Assembly: GCF_052065355.1 (NCBI RefSeq)
Contig: NZ_JBQHUF010000003.1
Location: forward strand, 62,001 to 126,000
DNA from: Flavonifractor sp052065355
GTDB taxonomy: Bacteria > Bacillota > Clostridia > Oscillospirales > Oscillospiraceae
Direction of reading: 5' to 3'
DNA: 64,000 nt
The notes below the pieces were generated by a model. The model did no database searches. It was not told where the DNA came from and saw nothing but the letters and a program-made list of their open reading frames with translations. Position numbers and translations under genes: made by a program. This document shows, one piece after another, positions 39,843 through 49,288 of the stretch. Within the stretch, counting starts at the first letter, position 1; each line of letters opens with the position of its first letter.

Positions 39843-40218
39843 GTTCGTCCTCTCCATACAGAAGATGTAAGGTTTCGGTGAGTTCGGCCAGGGTGATGCC
39901 GCCGGTCTTGGCGATGTCCACCGCTTGGGACAGATGTTCCTCGGCACGGCGGAGGGTCTCCTCCCGCACCAGCTCCAGGTTCCGGGGGGCAACAAAGCAC
40001 CCCTTCCCGGGAACGGTGGTGATGAAGCCTTCCCGCTCCAGCTCCTCATAGGCCCGCTTGGTGGTGATAACGGAAATGCGCAGCTCTTTGGCCAGCAGCC
40101 GCATAGAGGGAAGGGCCTCCCCCTCGGCCAGCTCTCCCCGGAGAATGAGGCCCTTCATCTGCCGGGTGATCTGGTCGTAAATGGGCACGCCGCCGGAGTT
40201 GCTGATGATAATATCCAT
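39835..40218 (-). CDS. GntR-family regulator, YtrA subfamily
   Basis: This 127-residue regulator has an N-terminal winged helix (VPIYDQITRQMKGLILRGEL, LPSMRLLAKELRISVITTKR) and the short C-terminal domain characteristic of YtrA-type GntR proteins. It is the first gene of an ABC operon, as in ytr-like operons. ATG at 40218 with AAGAGGTG upstream. A palindromic operator overlaps its promoter. Confidence 0.92.
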   Translation of the reverse strand: MDIIISNSGGVPIYDQITRQMKGLILRGELAEGEALPSMRLLAKELRISVITTKRAYEELEREGFITTVPGKGCFVAPRNLELVREETLRRAEEHLSQAVDIAKTGGITLAELTETLHLLYGEDEHE

Positions 40219-40237
40219 GGTGCACCTCTTGTTGTCA

Positions 40238-40290
40238 TACTGTATATACTTGACATATACAGTAATAACACAGATATACACGCCTGTCAA
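40238..40290 (-). promoter_or_regulatory. promoter and YtrA-type operator
   Basis: Minus-strand TTGACA (40285-40290), 17 bp, TATTAC (40262-40267). ACTGTATA and TATACAGT arms within 40238-40264 form a palindrome over the -10 and start site, matching the TGTATA-n-TATACA operators of this subfamily. Confidence 0.8.
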
Positions 40291-40371
40291 GTAGCCGGAA
40301 AGATTTTCTTGCCAGAGCAGGTGAGAACAGGTATCATGAACCTATCAAGAGATCGAAACGGAGGGACCTTT

Positions 40372-41442
40372 ATGTATGCGCCTATCCTGGAGATCGACAC
40401 GAAAAAAGTAACGGAAAACGCCAGAAAGCTCCATGCATTCTGCACCGAACGGGGGGTGGAGCTGACCTTCGTCACCAAGGGGTTCTCCGCCCGGCCGGAG
40501 GTGATCCGGGCGGCCATGGAAGGGGGGATCACCTCCTTTGCCGACAGCCGGATAAAAAATATCATTGCCGCCAAGAAGGCCATACCCGGCCTGAAGTACC
40601 TGCTCATCCGCGTCCCCGCCATCCCGGAGGCGGAGGAGGTGGTCCAGTGGGCGGACTGGAGCCTCCAGAGCCAGATCGAGGTGATTCAGGCAGTGTCGGA
40701 GGCTGCCCTCCGGCAGGGCAAGGTCCACCCCATCATTTTAATGGTGGATGTGGGAGATCTGCGGGAAGGAGTGTTCGGCCGGGAGCAGCTGGATGAAATC
40801 GTTCCCCAGATCCTGGCCTGTCCCGGTGTGAAGCTGGTGGGGCTGGGTACCAACGTGGGGTGTTACGGCAGTGTGCTGCCCTCGGTGGCCAATACCAAAA
40901 TCCTGGTGGAGCTGCGGGACTACCTCAATCAGACCTATGGCTGCTCCATCTCTGTCCTGTCGGCAGGGGGTACCTGCGCCCTTAAGCTGCTGGAGGAGGG
41001 GACCATGCCTGACGGGATCAACCAGTTGCGGGTAGGAGAGGCGGTGCTCTATGGTGAGGACACCACCGGAAGTCGGTTCCTGGAGGGTTATCACCACGAC
41101 GCGTTCCTCTTTAAGGCTCAGGTGGTGGAGCTGCGCCGCAAGCCGTCGGTGCCCATCGGGGAGCTGGGCCGGGACGGAAAGGGGGACACTCCGGAGTATC
41201 CGGACCGGGGCGTGCGTCTGCGGGCCATCTGTGCCGCCGGAAAGCAGGATGTGGCCTGGGCGGCCCTCACCCCCGTATTGCCGGGGGCGGAGATGATCGG
41301 AGCCAGCTCCGACCATCTGATCGTGGATGTGGAGGACTGCGGCGGGCGGGTACGGGTGGGGGACTGGATGGAGTTCCGGTGCGGCTATATGGCGGTGCTG
41401 GATGCCACGACCTCCGCCTATGTGGATATTGTGATACGTTAA
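40372..41442 (+). CDS. orr: ornithine/alanine racemase-family PLP enzyme
   Basis: This 356-residue fold-III PLP protein has the PLP lysine in LTFVTKGFSARPEVI near residue 34. The C-terminal family stretch includes PSVPIGELGRDGKGDTPEY and MIGASSDHLIVDVEDCG. Sequence pattern and length fit the ornithine racemase group rather than Alr alanine racemases. In clostridia such an enzyme makes D-ornithine for the oxidative branch of ornithine fermentation. The rest of that pathway is not in the window, so the substrate is inferred. ATG at 40372 with GGAGGG six bases upstream. Confidence 0.8.
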   Translation: MYAPILEIDTKKVTENARKLHAFCTERGVELTFVTKGFSARPEVIRAAMEGGITSFADSRIKNIIAAKKAIPGLKYLLIRVPAIPEAEEVVQWADWSLQSQIEVIQAVSEAALRQGKVHPIILMVDVGDLREGVFGREQLDEIVPQILACPGVKLVGLGTNVGCYGSVLPSVANTKILVELRDYLNQTYGCSISVLSAGGTCALKLLEEGTMPDGINQLRVGEAVLYGEDTTGSRFLEGYHHDAFLFKAQVVELRRKPSVPIGELGRDGKGDTPEYPDRGVRLRAICAAGKQDVAWAALTPVLPGAEMIGASSDHLIVDVEDCGGRVRVGDWMEFRCGYMAVLDATTSAYVDIVIR

Positions 41443-41446
41443 ACGG

Positions 41447-41476
41447 GGAACCGGGAGGCATAGTCCTCCCGGTTCC
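41447..41476 (+). terminator. terminator after the racemase gene
   Basis: A 12-bp stem (41447-41458 with 41465-41476), a few bases before TATTTTTCC. Confidence 0.75.
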
Positions 41477-41556
41477 GACGCTATTTTTCCAAAATATGGA
41501 TTATACTGTCTCTGACACACTGGGCGGACAAGCCCGGAACAAAGGAGACAGGGACC

Positions 41557-43902
41557 ATGGCGACAAAGGAGAAGTTAAGGACCAAGGCGGCCCGGCTGCG
41601 GGAAGAGGCCCGGGAGACGGGAAAGGTGGTATTCCGGGCTCCGGCCCTGGTGCGGACAGCGGAGTGCGTCATCCGGTTCCTGCTGGGAGCGCTGCTGGCG
41701 GGAGCGGAGATTTTTGGAGGCTATGCCCCCTTTGGACTGGGACTGGTGGGAGCCTCCGGCTCGGGGCTGGACGGCTTCTGCGCCCTGTTGGGGGCCTGCT
41801 TTGGCTACCTGACTATGCAGGGGCTGCCGGAGGGCCTGCGGTACACGGCGGCCTGTATCCTGGTATTTTCGGTGGCTTTTGCCTTCTTTGATGTGAAGGC
41901 CTACCGCAAGCCGTGGTTCATGCCTCTGGCCGCTGGGGGTATGGACGCCGTAACCGGCTTTGTCTACTTATCTGACCAGGGTTGGACCCGGGAGAGCCTG
42001 ATCTTTTTCGGAACCGAGCTGCTGCTGTGCGGGGCATCGGCCTACTTCTACCGCATCGCCTTTACCCCCTGGACAGAAAAGCGGGAGGAGGAGGGACTCA
42101 CCTCCCGGCAGACGGTGAGCCTGCTGATCCTGGCGGGCACCCTGCTGCTTACCCTGTCTAACCTGATGCTGCCTGGAGAACTGTCCGTGGGGCGGTTGGC
42201 AGCAGCGCTGGCGGTGATGGCCACTGCCAGTCGGGGCGGCATTGGCGTAGGGGCTACGGTGGGTATAGCCGTAGGCCTGGGCATGGATCTGGCCGCCGGC
42301 GGCATGCCCTTTTACGCCATGGCTTACGCCCTGTCCGGAGTGATGGCAGGAGCCTTCCACCGGCAGGGCCGGCTGGCGACGGCGGCGGCCTACGTGCTCT
42401 CTAACGGCCTGGCGGTGTTGTGGAGCTGGGAGGACGGGCTCCACATCGCCCTGCTCTATGAGGTGTTTGCTGCCTCAGTGATTTTCATGCTGCTGCCCGA
42501 GCGGGCTTTACGGCAGGTGGGGTCCCTGGTTGCCGCCCAGCCCCGGCAGGATACCAGAGAGCGGGCCAGGGCCTATGTTCGCACCCGGCTGGAGGAGACT
42601 GCCGCCGCCTTCAAGGGGCTGTATGAGTCCATGCGGCTTACCCTGCGGTCGGGGCGGCCCAACGACGGCGACTCCGCCGCCGTGTTTGACCGGGCGGCGG
42701 ACCGGGTATGCAAGCACTGCTCCCTCCAGAACGCCTGCTGGCAGCGGGACTATGTGTCCACCTTCAACGCCCTCAACGACGCCCTGCCCGCCATGCTGGA
42801 GCGGGGCAGAGGAGAGGGGGGCGACTTCCCCGCCTACTTCTCCAACCGTTGCCTCAAATTCTCTGAATTTCTGGCGGCGGCCAATGAGGAGGTAGCGGCT
42901 CTGCTCTACCGCCGGCAGTACCAGAGCCGCATGCGGGAGAATCGGGCGGCGGTGTGCCGCCAGTATGGGGAGTTGGCCCAGGTGCTGGGCACCGCGGCGG
43001 CGGAGCTGGGGGCGGAACTGATCCCAGACCCTGTCCGGGAGAAAAGGCTGCGCCAGTACCTCACCGCCCAGGGCATCGAGTGTGAGCTGGCGGCCTATTA
43101 CGACGAGGCGGGCCACCTGCGGCTGGAGCTGGAAGGGGCGGGGCTGGCCCCCCTGCGGCAGGCTGCGGGAGTGGAAAAACTGTCCAAGCTGGTGAATTTT
43201 CCTCTGCGCGTGGTGGAGGGAGACCGGAGGGACCGGTTGGTGCTGGTGCAGAGCGAGCCGCTGATGGCGGTAGCAGGGGCTGCCAGCAAACGAAAAGACG
43301 GACAGATGGTGTCGGGAGATACCGGTGCCTGGTTCAAGCACGACGACGGAGCCCTCTACGTGCTGCTGTGTGACGGCATGGGCTCCGGCCGGCTGGCTCA
43401 GCGGGAGAGTTCCCTGGCGGTGCGGCTGCTGGAGCAGTTCCTCCGGGCGGGGGTACGGCCGGAAAACGCTTTGCGGACGGTGAGCGCCGCCCTGGCTCTC
43501 CGGGGTGAGGAGGAGATCGGCTTCACCACCGTGGATCTGCTGCGGGTGGATCTGTTCAGCGGAGACGCGTCGGTGTACAAGTACGGCGCAGCTCCCACCT
43601 ACATAAAAAAGGGTGCCGCGGTCAGCCGGGTGACCGGCGCGGCCCTGCCCGCCGGCCTGGCGGGCGGAGAAGGCGGACTGCCCGACGTGAGCCAGCTCAA
43701 GCTGGATGCAGGGGACTGCGTGGTCCTCATTACCGATGGAGTCACCGGGGGCGGCAGCGATCAGTGGCTGAGGGATAAGCTGGCCGCCTTTGACGGCGCC
43801 AGCCCCAAGGAACTGGCCCAGGCTCTGTTGGAGGAGGGCGAAAAGCAGAGCGGCGCGGCGGATGACCGCACAGTACTGGTCATCAAGATCGCCCGGCGAT
43901 AA
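41557..43902 (+). CDS. spoIIE: stage II sporulation protein E
   Basis: This 781-residue membrane-bound PP2C phosphatase dephosphorylates SpoIIAA and so activates sigma-F in the forespore. The N-terminal half has about ten membrane helices (residues 35-320). A central region with Cys pairs follows (CKHCSLQNACWQRD near 385). The C-terminal PP2C domain has LCDGMGSGRLAQ near 610, AAPTYIKKG near 685 and CVVLITDGVTGG near 722. All phosphatase Asp motifs are present. This is direct evidence that the organism belongs to a spore-forming lineage. AAAGGAG precedes the ATG. Confidence 0.95.
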   Translation: MATKEKLRTKAARLREEARETGKVVFRAPALVRTAECVIRFLLGALLAGAEIFGGYAPFGLGLVGASGSGLDGFCALLGACFGYLTMQGLPEGLRYTAACILVFSVAFAFFDVKAYRKPWFMPLAAGGMDAVTGFVYLSDQGWTRESLIFFGTELLLCGASAYFYRIAFTPWTEKREEEGLTSRQTVSLLILAGTLLLTLSNLMLPGELSVGRLAAALAVMATASRGGIGVGATVGIAVGLGMDLAAGGMPFYAMAYALSGVMAGAFHRQGRLATAAAYVLSNGLAVLWSWEDGLHIALLYEVFAASVIFMLLPERALRQVGSLVAAQPRQDTRERARAYVRTRLEETAAAFKGLYESMRLTLRSGRPNDGDSAAVFDRAADRVCKHCSLQNACWQRDYVSTFNALNDALPAMLERGRGEGGDFPAYFSNRCLKFSEFLAAANEEVAALLYRRQYQSRMRENRAAVCRQYGELAQVLGTAAAELGAELIPDPVREKRLRQYLTAQGIECELAAYYDEAGHLRLELEGAGLAPLRQAAGVEKLSKLVNFPLRVVEGDRRDRLVLVQSEPLMAVAGAASKRKDGQMVSGDTGAWFKHDDGALYVLLCDGMGSGRLAQRESSLAVRLLEQFLRAGVRPENALRTVSAALALRGEEEIGFTTVDLLRVDLFSGDASVYKYGAAPTYIKKGAAVSRVTGAALPAGLAGGEGGLPDVSQLKLDAGDCVVLITDGVTGGGSDQWLRDKLAAFDGASPKELAQALLEEGEKQSGAADDRTVLVIKIARR

Positions 43903-43910
43903 GAGAAGCA

Positions 43911-43945
43911 GCAAGGGGCGCTCCCGTTTTGGGAGCGCCCCTTGC
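43911..43945. terminator. hairpin between convergent genes
   Basis: A perfect 15-bp stem (43911-43925 with 43931-43945) without a T-run; probably a weak or Rho-aided terminator. Confidence 0.55.
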
Positions 43946-43967
43946 CGCAAGAGAGGAAAGGAAGGAG

Positions 43968-44690
43968 TTATTTGGTCAGGTAAGAGAGCGGGTCCACGGA
44001 CGCGCCGTCCAGCTCCATGCTGAAGTGGAGATGGTCGGCCAGGGCGCTCTCCGCAATGGCAGTGTTGCCCACGCTGCCCAGGATGTCGCCGGAGGATACG
44101 GTATCTCCCGCCTCCACGGTAGGCGTGGCGGCCAGATTGGCGTAGGTGGTGGTCATGCCGCCACCGTGGTCCAGGACCACCGTGGTGCCCATCATCACGT
44201 CAGATGTGACGGAGGCCACCGTACCGGCCGCTGCCGCCCGGACCTCCGTACCGGCACTGGCGGCGATGTCGATACCGGTGTGGGCCCGCCAGTCGGCCAT
44301 GGTGGGATCATAGGCCAGGGCGTCCACACTGTAGGAAGTGAGGATATCTCCCCGCACCGGCCACAGATAGGTGGTGGGCGCGGAAGCGGGGGTGGCAGAG
44401 GGTGTAGACGCAGGGGTGGGAGCCGGTGTGGCCGTGGCCTTGGTCACAGGTGTGGGTGTAGGCGTAGGCACAGTATGCTCCGCCGTTACTGCAGGAGCGG
44501 TGACCTTGGGCGTGGGAGTTACAGTGACCTGAGCCGGGCCGCCGGCCGCTACATCCTCCTGATCCGGAGCAAAGGAAGAGAACAGATACCAGCCCGATAC
44601 GCCGATGGCGGCGACACAGAGGAGCAGGACGATGTAGAAGCCTTTCCCCTCTATGAAATCGCCGAAACGCTGAACAAACGGTTTTTTCAT
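43968..44690 (-). CDS. LytM/M23 protein, SpoIIQ-like
   Basis: This 240-residue protein has one N-terminal membrane helix (FYIVLLLCVAAIGVSGWYLF), a Thr/Pro repeat linker (PTPTPTPVTK, residues about 70-100) and an M23 domain. The domain has WRAHTGIDIAASAGTEVRAA near 140, GGGMTTTYANL near 180 and DHLHFSMELDG near 225. Both HxxxD and HxH are kept, so it could be active. Size and layout resemble SpoIIQ, which spans the forespore membrane. A GTATA element and a downstream CACAATA lie 15 bp apart upstream on the minus strand and could be a sporulation-sigma promoter, but that is weak. GGAGGTG precedes the ATG at 44690. Confidence 0.75.
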   Translation of the reverse strand: MKKPFVQRFGDFIEGKGFYIVLLLCVAAIGVSGWYLFSSFAPDQEDVAAGGPAQVTVTPTPKVTAPAVTAEHTVPTPTPTPVTKATATPAPTPASTPSATPASAPTTYLWPVRGDILTSYSVDALAYDPTMADWRAHTGIDIAASAGTEVRAAAAGTVASVTSDVMMGTTVVLDHGGGMTTTYANLAATPTVEAGDTVSSGDILGSVGNTAIAESALADHLHFSMELDGASVDPLSYLTK

Positions 44691-44905
44691 GCTGATTAGC
44701 ACCTCCGAGCCTATTGTGGACAACCTGGCGGGGTGATATACCTGAAAGCATGAAAATTTTTCTTGACTTTCCACCAGGGAGAAGGTGTATCTCATATTTT
44801 AAGAAAACTTTAATCCTTCCTTGATGGCGTCTTATACACAATGCTGGTATCCTATGGGAGGCGCGGCAGAAATGTGAACGAAGTGATAAATTTAACTTTG
44901 GAGCG

Positions 44906-44949
44906 TTGACAGCCGCGCGGGCGGGGCGTACAATTGTGACAACTTGTCA
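44906..44949 (+). promoter_or_regulatory. tetR promoter with palindromic operator
   Basis: TTGACA (44906-44911), 17 bp, TACAAT (44929-44934). The 13-bp palindrome TGACAA-C-TTGTCA (44937-44949) sits at the start site, well placed for autorepression by the TetR protein. Confidence 0.8.
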
Positions 44950-44965
44950 TATGGGAGGGGCCTCC

Positions 44966-45586
44966 ATGCCCAGCACCACGTTTTTTAATTTGCCCGAGGA
45001 GAAGCGCCAGCGGCTGCTGGCGGCAGCCCGGATGGAATTTGCCCGGGTACCCTATGAGGACGCCTCCGTCAACCGGATCATTCAGACGGCGGGTATCCCC
45101 AGGGGATCCTTTTATATGTATTTTACCGATAAAGAAGATCTCTTCCGCTATTTGATGGAGAACTATGGCCGGATGCTGGAGGAGCGGCTGGGTCAGCTGT
45201 TGGACCAGGCGGAGGGCGATCTGTTCGCCGCATTTCTGGACCTGTATGAAGATATCAGCACCCACTGGGGAAGCGGGGACTGTTGGGAGCTGTCCCAGAT
45301 CGTTCGGAAGAACCGGCAGATGCAGCCGGGGGCCTTTCTGGATCGGCAGGGCCCGGGGGCGATCCTGGATCGCCTGCGGGACAGAGTTGCTCTGTCCCGA
45401 CTGGACCTGCGGACAGACACTGATCTGACTGACCTGTTCCACATGCTGGTATTCGGTGTGGCAGGGGCGCTCATGTCGGCTGGGAGCACCGGCGACCGGG
45501 CCGGAGCCAGGCTGCGGCTGGAGCGTATGTTCGGGATCCTTCAGCGGGGCGCTTTGTCCAAAGAGCTCTGCTGTTCAGAATCATAG
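44966..45586 (+). CDS. TetR-family regulator of the exporter operon
   Basis: This 206-residue protein has an N-terminal TetR helix-turn-helix (KRQRLLAAARMEFARVPYED; SVNRIIQTAGIPRGSFYMYF, residues 12-52) and an all-helical ligand-binding part typical of the family. It is directly followed by a MacAB-type exporter, which it probably represses together with its own gene. ATG at 44966 with GGAGGGG just upstream, behind the palindromic operator. Confidence 0.9.
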   Translation: MPSTTFFNLPEEKRQRLLAAARMEFARVPYEDASVNRIIQTAGIPRGSFYMYFTDKEDLFRYLMENYGRMLEERLGQLLDQAEGDLFAAFLDLYEDISTHWGSGDCWELSQIVRKNRQMQPGAFLDRQGPGAILDRLRDRVALSRLDLRTDTDLTDLFHMLVFGVAGALMSAGSTGDRAGARLRLERMFGILQRGALSKELCCSES

Positions 45587-45607
45587 CAAGGAAAAGGAGA
45601 AACCAGT

Positions 45608-47263
45608 ATGGAAGCAACCCAGACCAAGCCGGCTGCCCCGGCGGCGGAGCCGGAAAAGCAGGCACCGCAGTTCAAAGCACCAAAGAAAAAGCGCAAGTGG
45701 GTCAAACGCCTGGTGATCATTCTGGTCATTGTGGCGCTTCTGGCGTTTCTGCTCTCCCGGTGTATGGGAGCGGGCCAGCAGTTCCTCAGCAGCGCCTATC
45801 TGCCCTATACGGCGGAAATGCGGGATATGACCGTTTCGGTGTCCGGCACCGGTACTATCGAGCCCATCCAGTCCTATAAGGTCACCACGCTGGTCAGCGG
45901 TGAGATTCTGGAGGCACCCTTTGAAGAGGGCCAGACCGTTCAGAAAGGCGACGTGCTCTTCCGCATCGACGCCCGGGATCTGGAGAGTAATATCCAGCAG
46001 CTCCAGCTCAATGTTCGCTCCGCTCAGCTGGCCCTGGACGACCTGCTGAAGACGCAGAGCGACAACCAGAAGGACCGGAACGTCAAGGCGGAGGACGCCG
46101 GCGTCATCACCAAGCTCTATGTGGACCAGGGGGACAGCGTCACCGTGGGCACCGTCATCGCCGACGTGCTGGACCGGGATCACATGAAGCTGAAGGTGCC
46201 CTTCCACTCCGCCGACGCCAAGAGCTTCTACATCGGCCAGTCTGCCACCGTTACCGTCAGCGGCACGGCTGAGACCATCACCGGTACTGTAAATGAGATC
46301 GCGGCCACCGACGAGGTGGGTCCCGGCGGCACCTTGGTGCGGCAGGTGACCATCCTGGTGAATAATCCCGGTGTGCTGTCCGAGACCAGCCAGGGCTCCG
46401 CCTCTGTGGGCGGTGCGGCCTGCGCCTCCGGTGCAGCCTTTACATACGCCTCTTCCGCACAGATCACCGCCAAGGCCTCCGGCGATTTGGATACCCTGTC
46501 CGTCAAGGAAGGGGATCGGGTCACTGAGGGTCAGGTCATCGGCGTCATCTCCGAGGCTGATCTGGATACCCAGATCGAGAATGCCCGCATTTCTCTGGAG
46601 AATGCCCAGCTTTCCCTGAAAAACGCCCAGGATAAGCTGGAGGATTACACCATCACCTCCACCATCACCGGCGAGGTCATTGAGAAGAACCTGGACGTGG
46701 GCGACAACATCAACGGCATGAGCTCCAGCGGCTCCACCGTCACCTATCCGGCGGTGATCTACGACCGCTCCGAGCTGACCTTTGATATGGACATTGACGA
46801 GCGGGACATCAGCAAGATCCAGGTGGGTCAGAAGGTGGAGATTACCGCCGACGCTCTGGACAGTCAGAGCTTTACCGGCGTGGTGGATAAGGTGAACATC
46901 AACGGTACCACCGTCAACGGCAACACCAGCTACCCGGTGACCATCAAGGTGGATGGTGCTCCGGAGGAGCTTTACCCCGGTATGAACGTGTCCGCCAAGA
47001 TCATCGTGGAGGAAGCGGGCAATGTGCTCACCCTGCCGGTGGAGGCGGTGGAGCGGGGCGACACCGTGCTGGTGGCCCTCCCTGGCTGCCTGGATGAGAA
47101 TGGCGTCATCTCCGACCTCTCCGCCACCGAGGAGCGCCAGGTTACCCTGGGCCGCAACGACGACAACTACATTGAGATCGTGGACGGTCTGGAAGAAGGA
47201 GATGTGGTAGTGGCCCTTAGTCCCCAGGGATCCAGCATTATGAGCGCAATGGGGATGGGATAA
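45608..47263 (+). CDS. macA: membrane-fusion protein of a MacAB-type exporter
   Basis: This 551-residue protein has a cytoplasmic Lys-rich N-terminus, one membrane helix (VKRLVIILVIVALLAFLL, about 31-49), then beta-barrel and two lipoyl-like half-motifs (VSGEILEAPFEEGQTVQKGD; KASGDLDTLSVKEGDRVTEG). A coiled segment rich in Gln/Asn (ENARISLENAQLSLKNAQDK) and a C-terminal barrel follow. It is longer than E. coli MacA because a second lipoyl/barrel unit is present. In Gram-positive cells it links the MacB-like permease to the cell surface. It starts 21 bp after tetR. Confidence 0.88.
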   Translation: MEATQTKPAAPAAEPEKQAPQFKAPKKKRKWVKRLVIILVIVALLAFLLSRCMGAGQQFLSSAYLPYTAEMRDMTVSVSGTGTIEPIQSYKVTTLVSGEILEAPFEEGQTVQKGDVLFRIDARDLESNIQQLQLNVRSAQLALDDLLKTQSDNQKDRNVKAEDAGVITKLYVDQGDSVTVGTVIADVLDRDHMKLKVPFHSADAKSFYIGQSATVTVSGTAETITGTVNEIAATDEVGPGGTLVRQVTILVNNPGVLSETSQGSASVGGAACASGAAFTYASSAQITAKASGDLDTLSVKEGDRVTEGQVIGVISEADLDTQIENARISLENAQLSLKNAQDKLEDYTITSTITGEVIEKNLDVGDNINGMSSSGSTVTYPAVIYDRSELTFDMDIDERDISKIQVGQKVEITADALDSQSFTGVVDKVNINGTTVNGNTSYPVTIKVDGAPEELYPGMNVSAKIIVEEAGNVLTLPVEAVERGDTVLVALPGCLDENGVISDLSATEERQVTLGRNDDNYIEIVDGLEEGDVVVALSPQGSSIMSAMGMG

Positions 47264-47266
47264 GCC

Positions 47267-48001
47267 ATGGGACATCTCATTGAACTCAAAGACGTGTATA
47301 AGATCTACCAGATGGGCGACGAGGCGGTCCACGCCCTGGACGGCATCTCCCTGACGGTGGATCAGGGTGAATTTGTGGCCATCGTGGGCCAGTCCGGCTC
47401 CGGCAAGTCCACTGCCATGAATATTATCGGCTGTCTGGATGTGCCCACCTCCGGCACCTATCACCTGGGAGGCGTGGACGTGTCCACCATGGACGACGAC
47501 CAGCAGGCCGAGGTGCGCAATAAGATGCTGGGCTTCATTTTCCAGCAGTACAACCTGATTCCCAAGCTCAACGTGCTGGAGAATGTGGAACTTCCCCTGC
47601 TCTATGCGGGGGTGTCCGCCAGCCAGCGGCGGGAGCGGGCCATGGCCGCTCTGGAGCGGGTGGGCCTGGCAGATAAGTGCAAAAACCTGCCCAGCCAGCT
47701 CTCCGGCGGCCAGCAGCAGCGGGTGTCCATTGCCCGGGCACTGGCAGGCAACCCGTCGGTGATCCTGGCCGACGAGCCCACCGGCGCTTTGGACTCCCGC
47801 ACCGGCCGGGAGGTACTGGGCTTTCTCCAAAAGCTCAACGCAGAGGGGGACACGGTGGTACTCATCACCCACGACAACTCCATTGCCGTGAAAGCCAAGC
47901 GCATCGTTCGCCTTCAGGACGGCAGGATCATCTATGACGGGGACGCCCATGATCCCCAGGCGGTGGTCCAGCCCGAGGAGCAGGAAGAGGTGGGCGTATG
48001 A
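47267..48001 (+). CDS. MacB-type ABC ATPase
   Basis: This 244-residue ATPase of the LolD/MacB/FtsE group has Walker A GQSGSGKS near residue 43, signature LSGGQQQRVSIARAL near 145 and Walker B VILADEPTGALD. It starts three bases after macA and overlaps the permease by ATGA. Confidence 0.93.
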   Translation: MGHLIELKDVYKIYQMGDEAVHALDGISLTVDQGEFVAIVGQSGSGKSTAMNIIGCLDVPTSGTYHLGGVDVSTMDDDQQAEVRNKMLGFIFQQYNLIPKLNVLENVELPLLYAGVSASQRRERAMAALERVGLADKCKNLPSQLSGGQQQRVSIARALAGNPSVILADEPTGALDSRTGREVLGFLQKLNAEGDTVVLITHDNSIAVKAKRIVRLQDGRIIYDGDAHDPQAVVQPEEQEEVGV

Positions 48002-49218
48002 AAGTGGGTCAGTCTTTCCGCATGGCCATCAAGAGCCTGATGACCAGCAAGATGAGGGCTTTGCTCACCATGCTGGGCATCATCATCGGCGTGGCAGCGG
48101 TCATCATCATCGTCTCCCTGGGCAACGGCATGCAGCAGTACATGAATGCCCAGTTCGAGCAGGTGGGCGTCAACCTGATCCAGGTCATGATCTACCCTAT
48201 GGGGAGCAACCGGGAGGTCAAGCCGGACGATTTTTATGATCTGGCGGAAAAATATCCCCAGTATCTGGACTCGGTTTCCCCTTACCTCAGCGCCTCCGCT
48301 GCGGTGCGACACGGCACCGATGAATATGACCACACCAGTGTCTACGGGGTCAGCGAGACCCTGTATAACCCGGAGAAGAACCAGACCGTCAACGGTGAAA
48401 AGCTGAAGGAAGGGCGCTTCCTCAGCTATGTAGACGTGGAGCGGGAGCAGAAGGTGTGCGTCATCGGTGATTACCTGAACCAGGATATGTTCCAGGGAAA
48501 GGGCCTGGGGCAGACCCTCACCATCGGCGGTACGCCCTACACAGTCATTGGTGTGCTGGACCAGAAGGCCGACTCCACGGAAGGCAGCGGTGACGATATC
48601 ATCTATCTGCCCTACGGTCTGGCTCAGCAGCTGGGGGCCGGCGGCATGGGAATGCAGACCTATCTGGTGACCAGCACCAGCCAGGACACGTCCTCCGCTG
48701 CCAAGGGCGTCATTGAGAGCATGCTTTACCGGATCTATCAGGATGAGAGCTATTACATGGTCATGACCATGTCTGAGATGATGGATATGATGGATTCCAT
48801 GCTGGATGTGCTGATGACCATCCTCATCGTCATCGCCGCCATATCCCTGGTAGTGGGCGGCATCGGCATCATGAACATCATGCTGGTGTCGGTGACGGAG
48901 CGCACCCGGGAGATCGGCATCCGCAAATCCCTGGGCGCCAAGGGCAAGGATATCCGCAGCCAGTTCATTATCGAGGCGGGTACCACCTCCGCCATCGGCG
49001 GAGTCCTGGGTATCATTCTGGGCATCCTGTTGGCCAATCTCTTCACCACCCTGGTGGGTGCCCTGGTCAGCGGTGCAGAGGGCTTCGCCGCTGTTCCCAC
49101 TGCCGGAGGCATCGCAGTGTCCTTCGGGGTCAGTGTGGGTATCGGCATCCTCTTCGGCTACCTGCCGGCCAACAAGGCCGCCAAGCTCAATCCCATCGAT
49201 GCACTGCGGTATGATTGA
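47998..49218 (+). CDS. MacB-type ABC permease
   Basis: This 406-residue permease has the MacB topology: one helix at the N-terminus (LLTMLGIIIGVAAVIIIVSL), a large extracytoplasmic domain (about 55-265), then three C-terminal helices of the FtsX domain (VVGGIGIMNIMLVSVTERTR with EIGIRKSLGAKGKDI near residue 300). It forms a tripartite-like exporter with the preceding two proteins, probably for peptides or antibiotics. Substrate unknown. Confidence 0.92.
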   Translation: MKVGQSFRMAIKSLMTSKMRALLTMLGIIIGVAAVIIIVSLGNGMQQYMNAQFEQVGVNLIQVMIYPMGSNREVKPDDFYDLAEKYPQYLDSVSPYLSASAAVRHGTDEYDHTSVYGVSETLYNPEKNQTVNGEKLKEGRFLSYVDVEREQKVCVIGDYLNQDMFQGKGLGQTLTIGGTPYTVIGVLDQKADSTEGSGDDIIYLPYGLAQQLGAGGMGMQTYLVTSTSQDTSSAAKGVIESMLYRIYQDESYYMVMTMSEMMDMMDSMLDVLMTILIVIAAISLVVGGIGIMNIMLVSVTERTREIGIRKSLGAKGKDIRSQFIIEAGTTSAIGGVLGIILGILLANLFTTLVGALVSGAEGFAAVPTAGGIAVSFGVSVGIGILFGYLPANKAAKLNPIDALRYD

Positions 49219-49219
49219 C

Positions 49220-49248
49220 TTGCCTCACGGCGGCGGTTGGTATATGAT
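49220..49248 (+). promoter_or_regulatory. promoter of the SLH gene
   Basis: TTGCCT (49220-49225), 17 bp, TATGAT (49243-49248), right after the permease stop. Confidence 0.65.
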
Positions 49249-49288
49249 AAAGACACACGCTTCCATTTCCGTGGGAAGGAGAAAAAAG

